NCBI GenBank assembly: GCA_026967815.1
Contig: JAPUUO010000003.1
Span: 1 to 39,438 of the forward strand
From: Candidatus Bathyarchaeota archaeon
Lineage (GTDB): Archaea > Thermoproteota > Bathyarchaeia > Bathyarchaeales > Bathyarchaeaceae
Direction: 5' to 3'
Length of the DNA stretch: 39,438 nucleotides
In this document: in pieces, positions 17,468 to 26,764 of the stretch
Layout: every line of letters starts with the position of its first letter
How positions within the stretch are numbered: the first letter of the stretch is position 1
The notes under the pieces: model-generated
What the model saw: only the letters and a program-made list of their open reading frames with translations
The model's database searches: none
What the model was told of the DNA's origin: nothing
Program-made: the position numbers and the translations under genes

Positions 17468-17615
17468 TGTCGAAATCTGTTGTTTTTGATGTTGAGAATC
17501 GGATTTGAACCGTAGAAAAATGAGGTGATGTCTTTCACGAACTTGCAGTTTTCCTTGGGATCATATAGGTTTATCTATTTCTTCTCGAATCTTTTTCGAA
17601 GGTTGAGGTTTAAGA

Positions 17616-18146
17616 ATGGTTTACAAAAGGGTTACGCTGAAGGATGGACACATTGTGATGCTTGATTGGCTTAAGAAGAGTGACTTGCCTGAACTTGTGC
17701 AAGTGCTCAACAGTGTTATCCGCGAGGGGGAATATCTCTTTATGAACAATGAGATAACGGATATGGAAGAGGAGAGAAGATGGTACGAGCGCGGTATAAA
17801 AAATGGAATGCTTTACTTGGTTGCAAGGGTAGGTGGGAAAATTGTTGGTGGGGCAAGCATTCATCCTCGTACTGACAAGCAGTCGCATGTTGTTGGATTC
17901 GGCATTTTCATTCAAGAAAGCTATCGCAACTTAGGACTAGGAACAAGACTGACACGTGAATTTGTCGAGATTGCAGGGAAACGTGGATTTGAGATTCTTC
18001 AGCTTTCCGTTTATTCCACGAACATGAGAGCCTTTCACGTTTACAGGAAATGCGGGTACAGGGAATGTGGCAGATTCACTAGAGATATCAAATTTCTTGA
18101 TGGAAAATATGCTGACAGAATATTAATGGAGCTTCTCCTGAATTAG
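17616..18146 (+). CDS. GNAT N-acetyltransferase
   Basis: VGFGIFIQESYRNLGLGTRLTREFVEIAGKRGFEILQLSVYSTNMRAFHVYRKCGY. Confidence 0.88.
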   Translation: MVYKRVTLKDGHIVMLDWLKKSDLPELVQVLNSVIREGEYLFMNNEITDMEEERRWYERGIKNGMLYLVARVGGKIVGGASIHPRTDKQSHVVGFGIFIQESYRNLGLGTRLTREFVEIAGKRGFEILQLSVYSTNMRAFHVYRKCGYRECGRFTRDIKFLDGKYADRILMELLLN

Positions 18147-18235
18147 TGATGCGTGGGCTAGTCTAAACATGCAACGGGTGGGCTGTCTCTCGCGTTCTCA
18201 CCTTTTTTCATCAGGTACACGCTGTAACTCAATGG

Positions 18236-18586
18236 TTAGATCAAGATTTCTGCACTCATCTTTACCCTGCCGTTTTCGATGGGGATTCCCTCGCTCTCCA
18301 AGTGGCTCCTTCTTGATTCAGCGTCTCTTTTTTCTCCTCCGAATCCACCATCCGATTTAACAACACGATGACACGGAACTATTGGGGCCAGTGGATTCTT
18401 ATGCAGGGCATTACCGGCAGCCCGATACGCACGTGGTCTGCCGATTTTTTCGGCAATCCTCTTGTACGTACTCACCTTTCCTTTGGGAATTTTGAATGTG
18501 GCGACCAAAACTGCCTTTTCGAAGTCTGTCTTATTGCCCAACAAACTGATGACGTCTTTCTCGCTTTTGATGTCCACCTTTTTCAC
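18236..18586 (-). CDS. Methylated-DNA-protein-cysteine methyltransferase family
   Basis: Active-site IVPCHRVVKSDGGFGG; RAAGNALHKNPLAP. Confidence 0.9.
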   Translation of the reverse strand: MKKVDIKSEKDVISLLGNKTDFEKAVLVATFKIPKGKVSTYKRIAEKIGRPRAYRAAGNALHKNPLAPIVPCHRVVKSDGGFGGEKRDAESRRSHLESEGIPIENGRVKMSAEILI

Positions 18587-18792
18587 AATCTAACCTCCTT
18601 CTTAAAGCGCGGCCAACGTAAACCAAGTTTAGTTGAAATTTAAGCTTTGTCGCAAGCGAACAGTGTGTAAGGGAGTGAACTGGCAACAGAGGTCGACGTC
18701 TCTCGCCCAATACCAGCATTCCGAGCCAAAAATCCTTCACACATGTCAAATCTTAAGTATCCATTTCACAATCTAACGCTTGGAGTTGAAAT

Positions 18793-19470
18793 GTGATGTT
18801 CAGATCAAGTCATGTTGCAGTTTGGCTAGCTAGAAAACGAGAGAAAGAACTCATGAATCTCTGCAAAGCACACGCAGATAAAATCGTTGAAACCGTTGTC
18901 CATCTGAAACAGGTCGTCTACTCATTTTGTGACGACGATCAAGAAGGATTACAGAAAGGGTTCAACCTAGTTTTTGAGAAAGAACGTGAAGCTGACGAGA
19001 TTAAGCGGAAAATCCTCGAAGAGCTTTCTGCAGGACCTTTCCATCCAATTGACCGTGAAGAGGTTGTGAGATTTGTTTTGACCGCTGATGATGTGGCCGC
19101 TAATGCCAAGTCTGCTGCTAGGAAAATCCGTTCTTCCTCAATAAACGGAGTTTCACAGGAGATAAAGGAAGGGCTGAAGGGGCTTTCCGAAATGTTGATC
19201 AATATAGTCGACACAATGAGAGAGGCATTCACTAAACTCCTCAAAGATCCAAAAGGAGCAATTAAGATTGCGGACAAAGTGGAAAACATAGAGGAAGAGA
19301 TTGACGACTTCCGTGTTGAGCTGGTGGAAAAGATACTGAAACTCGGCAACACCACCAGAAGTTTGAGCGCGTGGCTTATGCTAAAGGAAGCCGTTGAAAA
19401 CATGGAGAATGTTGCTGACCGCTCGGAAGATGTGGCGGATGTCATAAGAAGCATAGCTATCCTTGGATAA
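18793..19470 (+). CDS. DUF47/PhoU-like phosphate transport regulator
   Basis: Helical PhoU-like protein immediately upstream of a PiT permease. Confidence 0.85.
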   Translation: MMFRSSHVAVWLARKREKELMNLCKAHADKIVETVVHLKQVVYSFCDDDQEGLQKGFNLVFEKEREADEIKRKILEELSAGPFHPIDREEVVRFVLTADDVAANAKSAARKIRSSSINGVSQEIKEGLKGLSEMLINIVDTMREAFTKLLKDPKGAIKIADKVENIEEEIDDFRVELVEKILKLGNTTRSLSAWLMLKEAVENMENVADRSEDVADVIRSIAILG

Positions 19471-19530
19471 GCGCAGATAAAAGGGAAATCGGAATCGTCC
19501 TGTCGAATCATTTCTGGGAACTAACGAACA

Positions 19531-20547
19531 ATGGACTCCACTTTTGTGCTTCTAGCTTTTGGACTGGCGCTATCTTTCTTCATGGCTTGGAACCTTGGAG
19601 CAAACGACGCGGCCACGCCGACAGACTGTGCAGTTGGCGCCGGTGTCATTTCAATTAAGAAAGCCGTGGTCTTGTTCGCGCTGTTTTCAACCATTGGAGC
19701 TCTCTCTCAAGGCTTCATGACCATCAAAACTATTGGAACCGGCATAGTCCCAAATATTGACGTTATCGGCGCGTTGACTATTACACTTGCCACATGCATA
19801 TGGGTTACATTTTGCACTTGGAAAGGCTTGGAAATCTCAAACACCTATTCAGTTGTCGGCAGTGTCATCGGCTATGGCATAGCGGTTTTCGGCAGCGTTG
19901 AATCCAGAATATTTGCAGAACTTCTCATCTCTTGGGTTTCATCCCCTATCTTAGCCATGGCATTGTCTTTCACGATCTACCATCTACTCTTGAAGGCTTT
20001 TCGAAACTCTCTAGACGACAATCGGTTCATCAAACTTCTCTCATTCTTGTTGATAGTCGCTCTATGCTTTTCCGCCTACACCTTTGGAGCAAACGACGTC
20101 GGAAACGCTTCCGGCGTCTACCTAACCGTCGCACAAGAAGTTGGAAACATCCCAAGCTTCACCGCAATGTTCATTCTAGCAGCCTTCGGATCTGTCGGCA
20201 TAGCCTTGGGAGGTCTAACGTGGGGACACAAAGTCATCGAAACTGTCTCCTTCAAGATCATTCGATTAGATGTTTTGTCAGGTTTTGCAGCTGAACTGGC
20301 GAATGGACTTATAGTTTATTTATTCGTGACTTTACCCTACTTGTTTCTCGGGTTTGGCCTACCAGTTTCAACTTCCATCGCAGGTGTCGGCGCAATTATA
20401 GGCGTTGGAATTGCCAAAGACTTTAGAGCTATTAACAAATCTACTGTAGGCCGACTCTTGGTAACATGGGCGTTAACTGTTCCAGCGACAGCCGCTCTCA
20501 GCATAGTGCTCTATAAATCCGTTTCTCTTATCATAACAGCCGTCTAG
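19531..20547 (+). CDS. Inorganic phosphate transporter, PiT family
   Basis: NLGANDAATPTDCAVGAGVIS and FGANDVGNASGVY duplicated PiT signatures. Confidence 0.92.
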   Translation: MDSTFVLLAFGLALSFFMAWNLGANDAATPTDCAVGAGVISIKKAVVLFALFSTIGALSQGFMTIKTIGTGIVPNIDVIGALTITLATCIWVTFCTWKGLEISNTYSVVGSVIGYGIAVFGSVESRIFAELLISWVSSPILAMALSFTIYHLLLKAFRNSLDDNRFIKLLSFLLIVALCFSAYTFGANDVGNASGVYLTVAQEVGNIPSFTAMFILAAFGSVGIALGGLTWGHKVIETVSFKIIRLDVLSGFAAELANGLIVYLFVTLPYLFLGFGLPVSTSIAGVGAIIGVGIAKDFRAINKSTVGRLLVTWALTVPATAALSIVLYKSVSLIITAV

Positions 20548-20665
20548 CGTTGTGCGTACCCGAGAAACAAGAAGAGCCATTGTACGTACATAATGTAGTA
20601 AGTGCACGCGCGTTTGCATCAACTGCATTCAGAAGAACTGGCTGAAGACCTGCTTCTTATTAAAT

Positions 20666-21196
20666 CTAAGGAGCGTATGGTAGCACTACTGCGTCTATGA
20701 CGTGAATGACACCGTTCGCCGCTTCAACGTCTGTGACGACAATGTCTGCCTGGCGACCCAAGTTATCCGTAAGTGTGCCACCGTTTTGGAAAAGGAAACT
20801 CTTCAGCATGGTACGGATACGTTCTGACCCGATTACGGCACTTGAATATCGCCGACCACGAGCAACATGATACAGCAAGATTTCAGTCAACACGGCTTGG
20901 GGCAGAGTACCTACATTGGTTTCGTCTAGATCAAGCTCGGCAAAAGCATCGTCAGTCGGTGCAAAGACTGTGAATTGTCCATTACCTGAAAGAGTTTTCA
21001 CTATTGCAGGATCAGCGGCAAGAACAGCAGCGATTAGTGTGTCAAACTGCCCGGCGAATGGACCGTCACTGTTGACAGCAATTGCCACGTCAACGATTGT
21101 TGGACCAGGCGGCGCAGCCACGGCTACCAGAACTGGGTAGAGACCGGTTATGAGTATCAGCAGAACAAGTGCATGACTCTTTCTCAAGAATATCAC
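20666..21196 (-). CDS. Secreted fasciclin-domain protein
   Basis: Signal peptide; GNGQFTVFAPTDDAFAEL..., YHVARGRRY, VIHVIDAVVLP. Confidence 0.92.
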   Translation of the reverse strand: MIFLRKSHALVLLILITGLYPVLVAVAAPPGPTIVDVAIAVNSDGPFAGQFDTLIAAVLAADPAIVKTLSGNGQFTVFAPTDDAFAELDLDETNVGTLPQAVLTEILLYHVARGRRYSSAVIGSERIRTMLKSFLFQNGGTLTDNLGRQADIVVTDVEAANGVIHVIDAVVLPYAP

Positions 21197-21397
21197 CCCC
21201 TTTTGTTCCGTGTGTTCACGATTCGATACTATACCCGTGTCCTAGCATCACAGTTTTAAGTGTATGTGACTGTTGTGCAACAGCTACACTTGGCATGCGA
21301 AGAGGCTTGTGAAGCTAAAAAGCTAGGCCACGCGCGCGCAAGCTGTTCCAGAAACGTAAATAGAGCTGTGTCGTGGGCTTATGCCAAAATAATGGTG

Positions 21398-21499
21398 TGG
21401 TGCCGAGGGCCAGATTTGAACCGGCGACAACCCGGTCTTCAGCTTCACCCTCAAACAAACGTTCGAGTCGGGTGCTCTCCCAGGCTGAGCTACCTCGGC
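21398..21499 (-). tRNA. tRNA-Phe(GAA) with 25-nt intron (21444-21468) at non-canonical position 30/31; CCA encoded
   Basis: Acceptor GCCGAGG/CCTCGGC. Removing ACTCGAACGTTTGTTTGAGGGTGAA gives a perfect CCCGG-CTGAAGA-CCGGG anticodon arm. Intron has a 7-bp hairpin (CTCGAAC/GTTTGAG) and a CACC/GGTG helix with 3-nt bulges. Confidence 0.88.
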
Positions 21500-21711
21500 A
21501 TGCTATCAAGATTGAAATGCTATTTACATTTTTAAGTTTTCGGAAACACCTGAAAAAGTCAACTTAGCAGAGCCTAACTGTCCTCCTTTTTTCATCGGAC
21601 TATAGCTCTGGAAGGGATGTAAAGCTGTTCCTTTCTCTCTCCTCTATTCTTATTACCAGAATCATATTTGTTCCTTATGGAGATATCTTCTAGAAACTAG
21701 AACCATTAAAT

Positions 21712-21795
21712 ATGGGAAAAGGACACGTTGAAGTTCCACTGCTTAAAGACATCGTGCGAGCTTTAGCCGTAGCCAAGCAGTTTATAACTAAGTGA
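21712..21795 (+). CDS. Possible 27-aa leader peptide ORF overlapping the MFS start
   Basis: MGKGHVEVPLLKDIVRALAVAKQFITK*; its TGA shares one base with an ATG (TGATG) of the MFS gene. Confidence 0.35.
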   Translation: MGKGHVEVPLLKDIVRALAVAKQFITK

Positions 21796-23021
21796 TGAAA
21801 GGAAGCATTATCATGAGGGCTTTCGGAAGGCATCTGCGTGTGTTTCGCCTTAAATACTGGGCATCATGGCTTCCAAACTCTTTGTTTACCGCTTTGAATA
21901 AAGATCTTAAGCTGATTTTTGTATCCAACTTCATAGGTGCTTTTGGCGATGGTCTTTACGCGTACATATGGCCACTCTACATTAGGGAACTTGGAGCTGA
22001 TCCGTCTGAGGTAGGCGTAGTTTTCTCGGTGCTCTTCTTTGTTGCAGCATTAACACCGCTTCCAGGAGGGATTCTAGCGGATAAGTATGATCGGAAGAAA
22101 CTCATGATTCTAGGCTGGTTACTTTGGATACCTATTCCGCTAGTATTCTCTGCAGCAGAACACTGGACTCACATGTTGCCAGGAGCGGCTCTTTACGGAA
22201 TTATGCTCAGCGGACCCGCAACCAGCGCTTATATCGCCACTGTAGCTCATAAAAAAAAGATGACGCAAACCTTCACTCTGATTTCGGCTGCTTGGTGGCT
22301 TGGCTACATTTTCTCGCCAGCCATAGGCGGTTATCTCTCATCAACCGTGGGAATGAAATGGGTATTCAATTTGTCTTTCTTTTTTTTCGTTTTGGCCACA
22401 GTTCTTCTCTTATTTATCAGTAGTCAGTTTACGCTTTCCGATTCAAGACGGGAGGCATCTGGCATTCCAAATAGGCGCAGGAAGATACTTCTCTGGTCAG
22501 CCTTCTTTGCTGCAGTATTCTTTGTCACGATTCTGTTTCGACCATATGTTCCTCAGTTTTTCCAAGACGTGTTGTTCTTTGACAAATTTCAAATCGGAAT
22601 CCTAGGTTCTGTCACATTTCTTGGTTCAGCCATTCTGTCTGTGGCTCTCGGAAAACTAGGTGACAAATGGGGAAAAGCAAACGCCGTGTTTGTCTCTTTG
22701 ATTCTCTGCTTTCTTGCACTTAGCTTTCTAGTGTCCTTAAGCAACTTCTTCTTGTTGAGTTTTGCCTCTTTTATGATTGGCGCGTCATATCCCCTCTGGT
22801 CGCTAATGGGCGCAGTTATAAGTTCGATTGCTCCCAGCCCGTCTCGAGGGCGCTGGATATCTGTTGCTCAAACCATGTCCTTGTTGGCAGCTTTTTTCGC
22901 GCCTTACCTAGGAGGTCTTTTATACGACTCCTCGCCCGACAAACCATTCCTAATCGCAATCGTAGCGACATCGATACTCTCCGTTTTAGCTCTTACCAAA
23001 CCACTAAAAGACAAAAACTGA
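21792..23021 (+). CDS. MFS transporter
   Basis: ~12 TMs; PGGILADKYDRKKLMILG. Confidence 0.9.
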   Translation: MMKGSIIMRAFGRHLRVFRLKYWASWLPNSLFTALNKDLKLIFVSNFIGAFGDGLYAYIWPLYIRELGADPSEVGVVFSVLFFVAALTPLPGGILADKYDRKKLMILGWLLWIPIPLVFSAAEHWTHMLPGAALYGIMLSGPATSAYIATVAHKKKMTQTFTLISAAWWLGYIFSPAIGGYLSSTVGMKWVFNLSFFFFVLATVLLLFISSQFTLSDSRREASGIPNRRRKILLWSAFFAAVFFVTILFRPYVPQFFQDVLFFDKFQIGILGSVTFLGSAILSVALGKLGDKWGKANAVFVSLILCFLALSFLVSLSNFFLLSFASFMIGASYPLWSLMGAVISSIAPSPSRGRWISVAQTMSLLAAFFAPYLGGLLYDSSPDKPFLIAIVATSILSVLALTKPLKDKN

Positions 23022-23121
23022 CCACAATCCACATCTTAGTTTCATCATCCGAACAACCTCAGGAAGACATAAGATAATTTATGGACGAATGTACTTGCAC
23101 ACGCAAATACAGAAAAGATTC

Positions 23122-23199
23122 TGGTGGGCCGGGCCGGATTTGAACCGGCGATCTTCGCCGCGTGAGGGCGACGTCTTAGCCAAGCTGGACTACCGGCCC
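23122..23199 (-). tRNA. tRNA-Val(CAC), no intron, CCA encoded
   Basis: Acceptor GGGCCGG/CCGGCCC, anticodon arm TCGCC-CTCACGC-GGCGA, T-arm GCCGGTTCAAATCCGGC. Confidence 0.93.
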
Positions 23200-23338
23200 T
23201 CTTCGTCAACGTTTAAACGAGAAGTATAAGCCCTTAATTATTTTTCGTGCATCTCAGTGCGTTTCATATTATAGCTTTTTTTCTTAGGAAGGCGTCATAC
23301 GGTTAAAAGTGATTTGATAGGCTGGATTGAACGCTGGT

Positions 23339-23500
23339 CTATCGAACAAGTTCCCGTTTTTTCCAGCGCAAGTTTTTACTGTGGCACTTTCGGCATTTGG
23401 TTGCTGAAGGCGCGTTTCGGACACCACACTCGCGGCAAATCTTCATGTAGAGCCTATGTTTCTGAGCAATTGTCTTCTTGAAAGGGTCAGTGATTGGCAC
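23339..23500 (-). CDS. rpl40e: 50S ribosomal protein L40e
   Basis: My translation: (V)PITDPFKKTIAQKHRLYMKICRECGVRNAPSATKCRKCHSKNLRWKKRELVR*; CxxC...CxxC zinc motif, GTG start after GGAG. Missing from the ORF track (53 aa). Confidence 0.9.
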   Translation of the reverse strand: MPITDPFKKTIAQKHRLYMKICRECGVRNAPSATKCRKCHSKNLRWKKRELVR

Positions 23501-23544
23501 AGTTTGCTATCTCCATTTTGATTGTTAGCTACCTTTCCACTCAA

Positions 23545-24438
23545 CTAAATATACTTTTCTTTCATTAAGCGTTGACTCAAGATTTTCGCGACTTCGCTGG
23601 GCATTTCCGCCACTTGCACGCCGGCCTTTGAAAAGGCTTCTATTTTGCTCCTTGCGGTTCCAGTTCGACCCATAACAATTGCACCCGCGTGACCCATTCT
23701 TTTTCCAGGAGGCGCCGTTCTTCCAGCAACATAGGCAACTACAGGCTTTTCATATCCTTCGGTTGCGATAAACGCTGCTGCCAGCTCTTCCAAGTTGCCT
23801 CCAATCTCGCCTATCAAGGCAACAGCCTTTGTTTGATCGTTTTTTCCAAACTGTTTCAAGGTTTCTACAAAGCTTAACCCTATGATTGGGTCGCCTCCCA
23901 ACCCTATGCAAGTTGATTGCCCCAAATCTGCAACAGTGATTCCAGCCGCAATTTCGTAGGTCAAAGTTCCACTTCTTGAGGCTATGCCCACTATGCCACG
24001 CTCAAAAACATGTGCCGGCATGATTCCGAGCTTGCATTCACCTGGCACAATTATTCCGGGTGTGTTAGGACCAATTACAATTGTGCCAAGTTGTTTTGCC
24101 TTCGCCATCACTCGTATAGCATCTTTAATTGGAATGTGCTCAGTTATCATAACGATGGTTTTCAAGTTGGCTTCCATGGCTTCGAAGGCTGCTTCCGCCG
24201 CAAACGGGGCTGGGACAAAGATTATTGACGCATTTGCGTTATGTTTTTCTGCTGCTTCTTTCACCGTGTCATAAACGGGCACATCATGAACCTTTGTTCC
24301 TCCTTTACCAGGTGTAACTCCGGCCACTATTTTGGTTCCATAATCAAGCATGAGTCTTGTGTGAAAGCTGCCTTGCTCTCCTGTTATGGCCTGCACAATC
24401 GCACGTGTTTGTTTATCAACGAATATACCCATATCCAT
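23545..24438 (-). CDS. sucD: Succinate-CoA ligase, alpha subunit
   Basis: VQAITGEQGSFHTRLMLDYGTKIVAGVTPGKGG, GHAGAIVMG. Confidence 0.95.
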   Translation of the reverse strand: MDMGIFVDKQTRAIVQAITGEQGSFHTRLMLDYGTKIVAGVTPGKGGTKVHDVPVYDTVKEAAEKHNANASIIFVPAPFAAEAAFEAMEANLKTIVMITEHIPIKDAIRVMAKAKQLGTIVIGPNTPGIIVPGECKLGIMPAHVFERGIVGIASRSGTLTYEIAAGITVADLGQSTCIGLGGDPIIGLSFVETLKQFGKNDQTKAVALIGEIGGNLEELAAAFIATEGYEKPVVAYVAGRTAPPGKRMGHAGAIVMGRTGTARSKIEAFSKAGVQVAEMPSEVAKILSQRLMKEKYI

Positions 24439-25585
24439 TGCTTCCTCCCGCCTTTGCCATTTCCACGACTTTTTCAGCAGCTTCTTCCATGCTGCTCAAA
24501 ACGTGAATTCCAGCCTCTGTAAGAATGTGTCTCCCCTCTTCTTCGTTGGTTCCCACAAGTCTTATTACAATGGGCTTGGCGAAGCCGACTTGCTTTCTCA
24601 CTTCTAAAACGCCTTTAGCTATTTCATCGCATCGAGTGATGCCGCCCAAAACATTGATGAAAACAGCGTTGACTCTGGTATCAGATAAAACTATTTTGAG
24701 TGACGCGGACATCTTTTCTGCTGAGGCACCTCCGCCGACATCTAAGAAGTTGGCTGGGTTTCCACCATATAATTGAATTGTGTCCAACGTTGCCATTACC
24801 AAGCCAGCGCCGTTTCCTACTATGCCAATGTTTCCGTCGAGCTTGACGTATGCTAATCCTCTTTTTTGAGCTTCACGTTCTTGCGGGGTGAGTTTAGTTT
24901 CTTCTTCAGTAACTCGATTTTCGAATTCACGATGTCTATAAAATGCATTGTCATCTATGATAAGTCGCGTGTCAGCGGCAGCAAACTCTTGGTTAGTCTT
25001 CTCTATGAGGGGATTCATTTCAGCCAGTTCTACGTCATAGTCAGTTGCTAACTTATAGACCTTGAAAAAGGTCGAGGCTAAACTTAGCATCTGTTTCCCA
25101 GCGTATCCGATTCTTCCGGCTACTTGGCGTGCATGATAAGGTTGAAACCCATAAATGGGATTTATAAAAACCTTAACTACTTTTTCAGGCATTCTAGTAG
25201 CGACTTCCTCGATTTCCATGCCGCCTTCGGATGAAGCTACGGCTACATAACAACGCAGAGCACGATCTACGGTAATTCCAAAATACAATTCATTTTTCGC
25301 AGTAATTCTTTCTTCAACCAAGACACTAGGAACTCTTACACCTTTTATTTCGACGCCTAAAAGTTTCTCGGCGGCCAGTTCAGCTTCTTTCGGAGTATCC
25401 GCGAAGAGGATTCCCCCTGCTTTTCCTCTTCCAGCCACGAGAATCTGAGCCTTTACCATAACTGGAACGTTGAGTTTAGCTGCAACTTCTCTGGCTTCTG
25501 CTGGTGTGGTGGCTATTTCTCCTTTTGGAATTGGTATTCCATATTTGGCGAAGATTTTTTTCGCTTCATATTCAAAAAGCTTCAA
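24416..25585 (-). CDS. sucC: Succinate-CoA ligase, beta subunit
   Basis: ATP-grasp N-terminus MKLFEYEAKKIFAKYGIPIPKGE; NPANFLDVGGGAS; GGITRCDEIAKG. Confidence 0.95.
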   Translation of the reverse strand: MKLFEYEAKKIFAKYGIPIPKGEIATTPAEAREVAAKLNVPVMVKAQILVAGRGKAGGILFADTPKEAELAAEKLLGVEIKGVRVPSVLVEERITAKNELYFGITVDRALRCYVAVASSEGGMEIEEVATRMPEKVVKVFINPIYGFQPYHARQVAGRIGYAGKQMLSLASTFFKVYKLATDYDVELAEMNPLIEKTNQEFAAADTRLIIDDNAFYRHREFENRVTEEETKLTPQEREAQKRGLAYVKLDGNIGIVGNGAGLVMATLDTIQLYGGNPANFLDVGGGASAEKMSASLKIVLSDTRVNAVFINVLGGITRCDEIAKGVLEVRKQVGFAKPIVIRLVGTNEEEGRHILTEAGIHVLSSMEEAAEKVVEMAKAGGSNGYGYIR

Positions 25586-25607
25586 CTTGCAAATGATCTC
25601 CTTTAGG

Positions 25608-26081
25608 TTACTTCAAGGTCTGTATGGTAACGTATGATTTTGTCTCTTGTATTCCTTCTACTGCTGCGAGCTTTTTGAGGGTTTCATCGAGTTTCCCTTG
25701 TTCTATCATAAGGATTGCATCCATGTCCCCTGTTACTCTAAAGATCCGTTCAATTGGCAACTTCGACACCTGCCGGTAAGCTTCTCCTCGCCGTAGCGGA
25801 GAGACTTTGACAAAAACGAACGCTGGGTCAACTGAGATTCCGAGTGTTTTCAATCCCTTTTCTGTTACGTCGATGAATCCTCTTCCTGTACGAATGTGTC
25901 TGCCATCACGTAGCTTGCGTAAATGCACGTTTAATGCCTGTCGGCTTATACTGAGTTGTTGTGCCAGTTCGCTTTGCTTCAGTTTTATTGTGTATGTGGT
26001 AGCTGGTTTCCCTTTTCGATATAGCATATGAAGCAGTTTGAGCGGTTTTCCTGTTGGGATTTCGGTTGTCATGGCTATCAC
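25608..26081 (-). CDS. HTH regulator with Lrp/AsnC-type C-terminal domain
   Basis: SELAQQLSISRQALNVHLRKL HTH; C-terminal VTGDMDAILMIEQGKLDETLKKLAAVEGIQETKSYVTIQTLK. Confidence 0.75.
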   Translation of the reverse strand: MIAMTTEIPTGKPLKLLHMLYRKGKPATTYTIKLKQSELAQQLSISRQALNVHLRKLRDGRHIRTGRGFIDVTEKGLKTLGISVDPAFVFVKVSPLRRGEAYRQVSKLPIERIFRVTGDMDAILMIEQGKLDETLKKLAAVEGIQETKSYVTIQTLK

Positions 26082-26106
26082 CAGTTTGTATATGGTTAAT
26101 TTCTTG

Positions 26107-26136
26107 TTTACATAAGTAAAGGCATATATAGCCTTT
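26107..26136 (-). promoter_or_regulatory. Overlapping palindromes spanning the probable TATA box of the Lrp-like gene
   Basis: TTTAC-ATAA-GTAAA (26107-26120) and AAAGGC-ATATATA-GCCTTT (26118-26136), 26-55 nt upstream of the gene start at 26081. Confidence 0.6.
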
Positions 26137-26281
26137 GCTTTTTATGCACACGCATTCATAGTATGAGATAAACCTGCACTATGCACAGAACCTCAACAGT
26201 TATAAAACAGAAAAACTTCTTACTTGTAGCCAAAAGCAACATAGAAAACCATAGAACCTGAAACATGGAGTGTACAATGAG

Positions 26282-26560
26282 ATGTCAGAGAGCAACTCTG
26301 TCTTGATTGGAAGAAAACCTGCAATGAACTATGTACTGGCTTGCATAACCCTTTTCCACGGCGGAACAAAAGAAGTGAACGTGAAAGCAAGAGGAAGAGC
26401 CATCAGCCATGCAGTCGATGTTGTTGAAATCGTAAGGCGACGGTTCCTGCCTGACGTGAAAGTCAAAACCATTGACATCGGCACCCAGCAAATGCCTCCA
26501 AGAGAAGAGGGAGGTATGCCAAGCAACGTCAGCACAATAGTGATATCACTGGCCCAATAG
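26282..26560 (+). CDS. alba: DNA/RNA-binding protein Alba
   Basis: [50 protein letters not shown]. Confidence 0.93.
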   Translation: MSESNSVLIGRKPAMNYVLACITLFHGGTKEVNVKARGRAISHAVDVVEIVRRRFLPDVKVKTIDIGTQQMPPREEGGMPSNVSTIVISLAQ

Positions 26561-26764
26561 AAGTGCAGCGACCCACAAAGATCCGCCTCCCATTATTTTT
26601 TTTCGACTGGCTAGTCTCTGATTTGGTTTGTTAACAAAGTCTCTATTTGGGACACAAAAGGAGTGCAACATCGAATTTTAGGATATATATGATGTATAAG
26701 CTCTGACTCTTATTTCAATAACTTAACAACACGCGTATATTTGAGTCGGTTTCCAGACAAGAAA

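Noticed and set aside
17494-17515. tRNA T-arm-like string (minus strand CGGTTCAAATCCG)
   Set aside because: Only a 3-bp T stem, no acceptor or other arms; could be chance or an ancient tRNA scar, but not supportable.
18224-18242. D-arm-like GTAACTCAATGGTTAGATC
   Set aside because: Overlaps the 3' end of the MGMT coding sequence and lacks any other tRNA elements.
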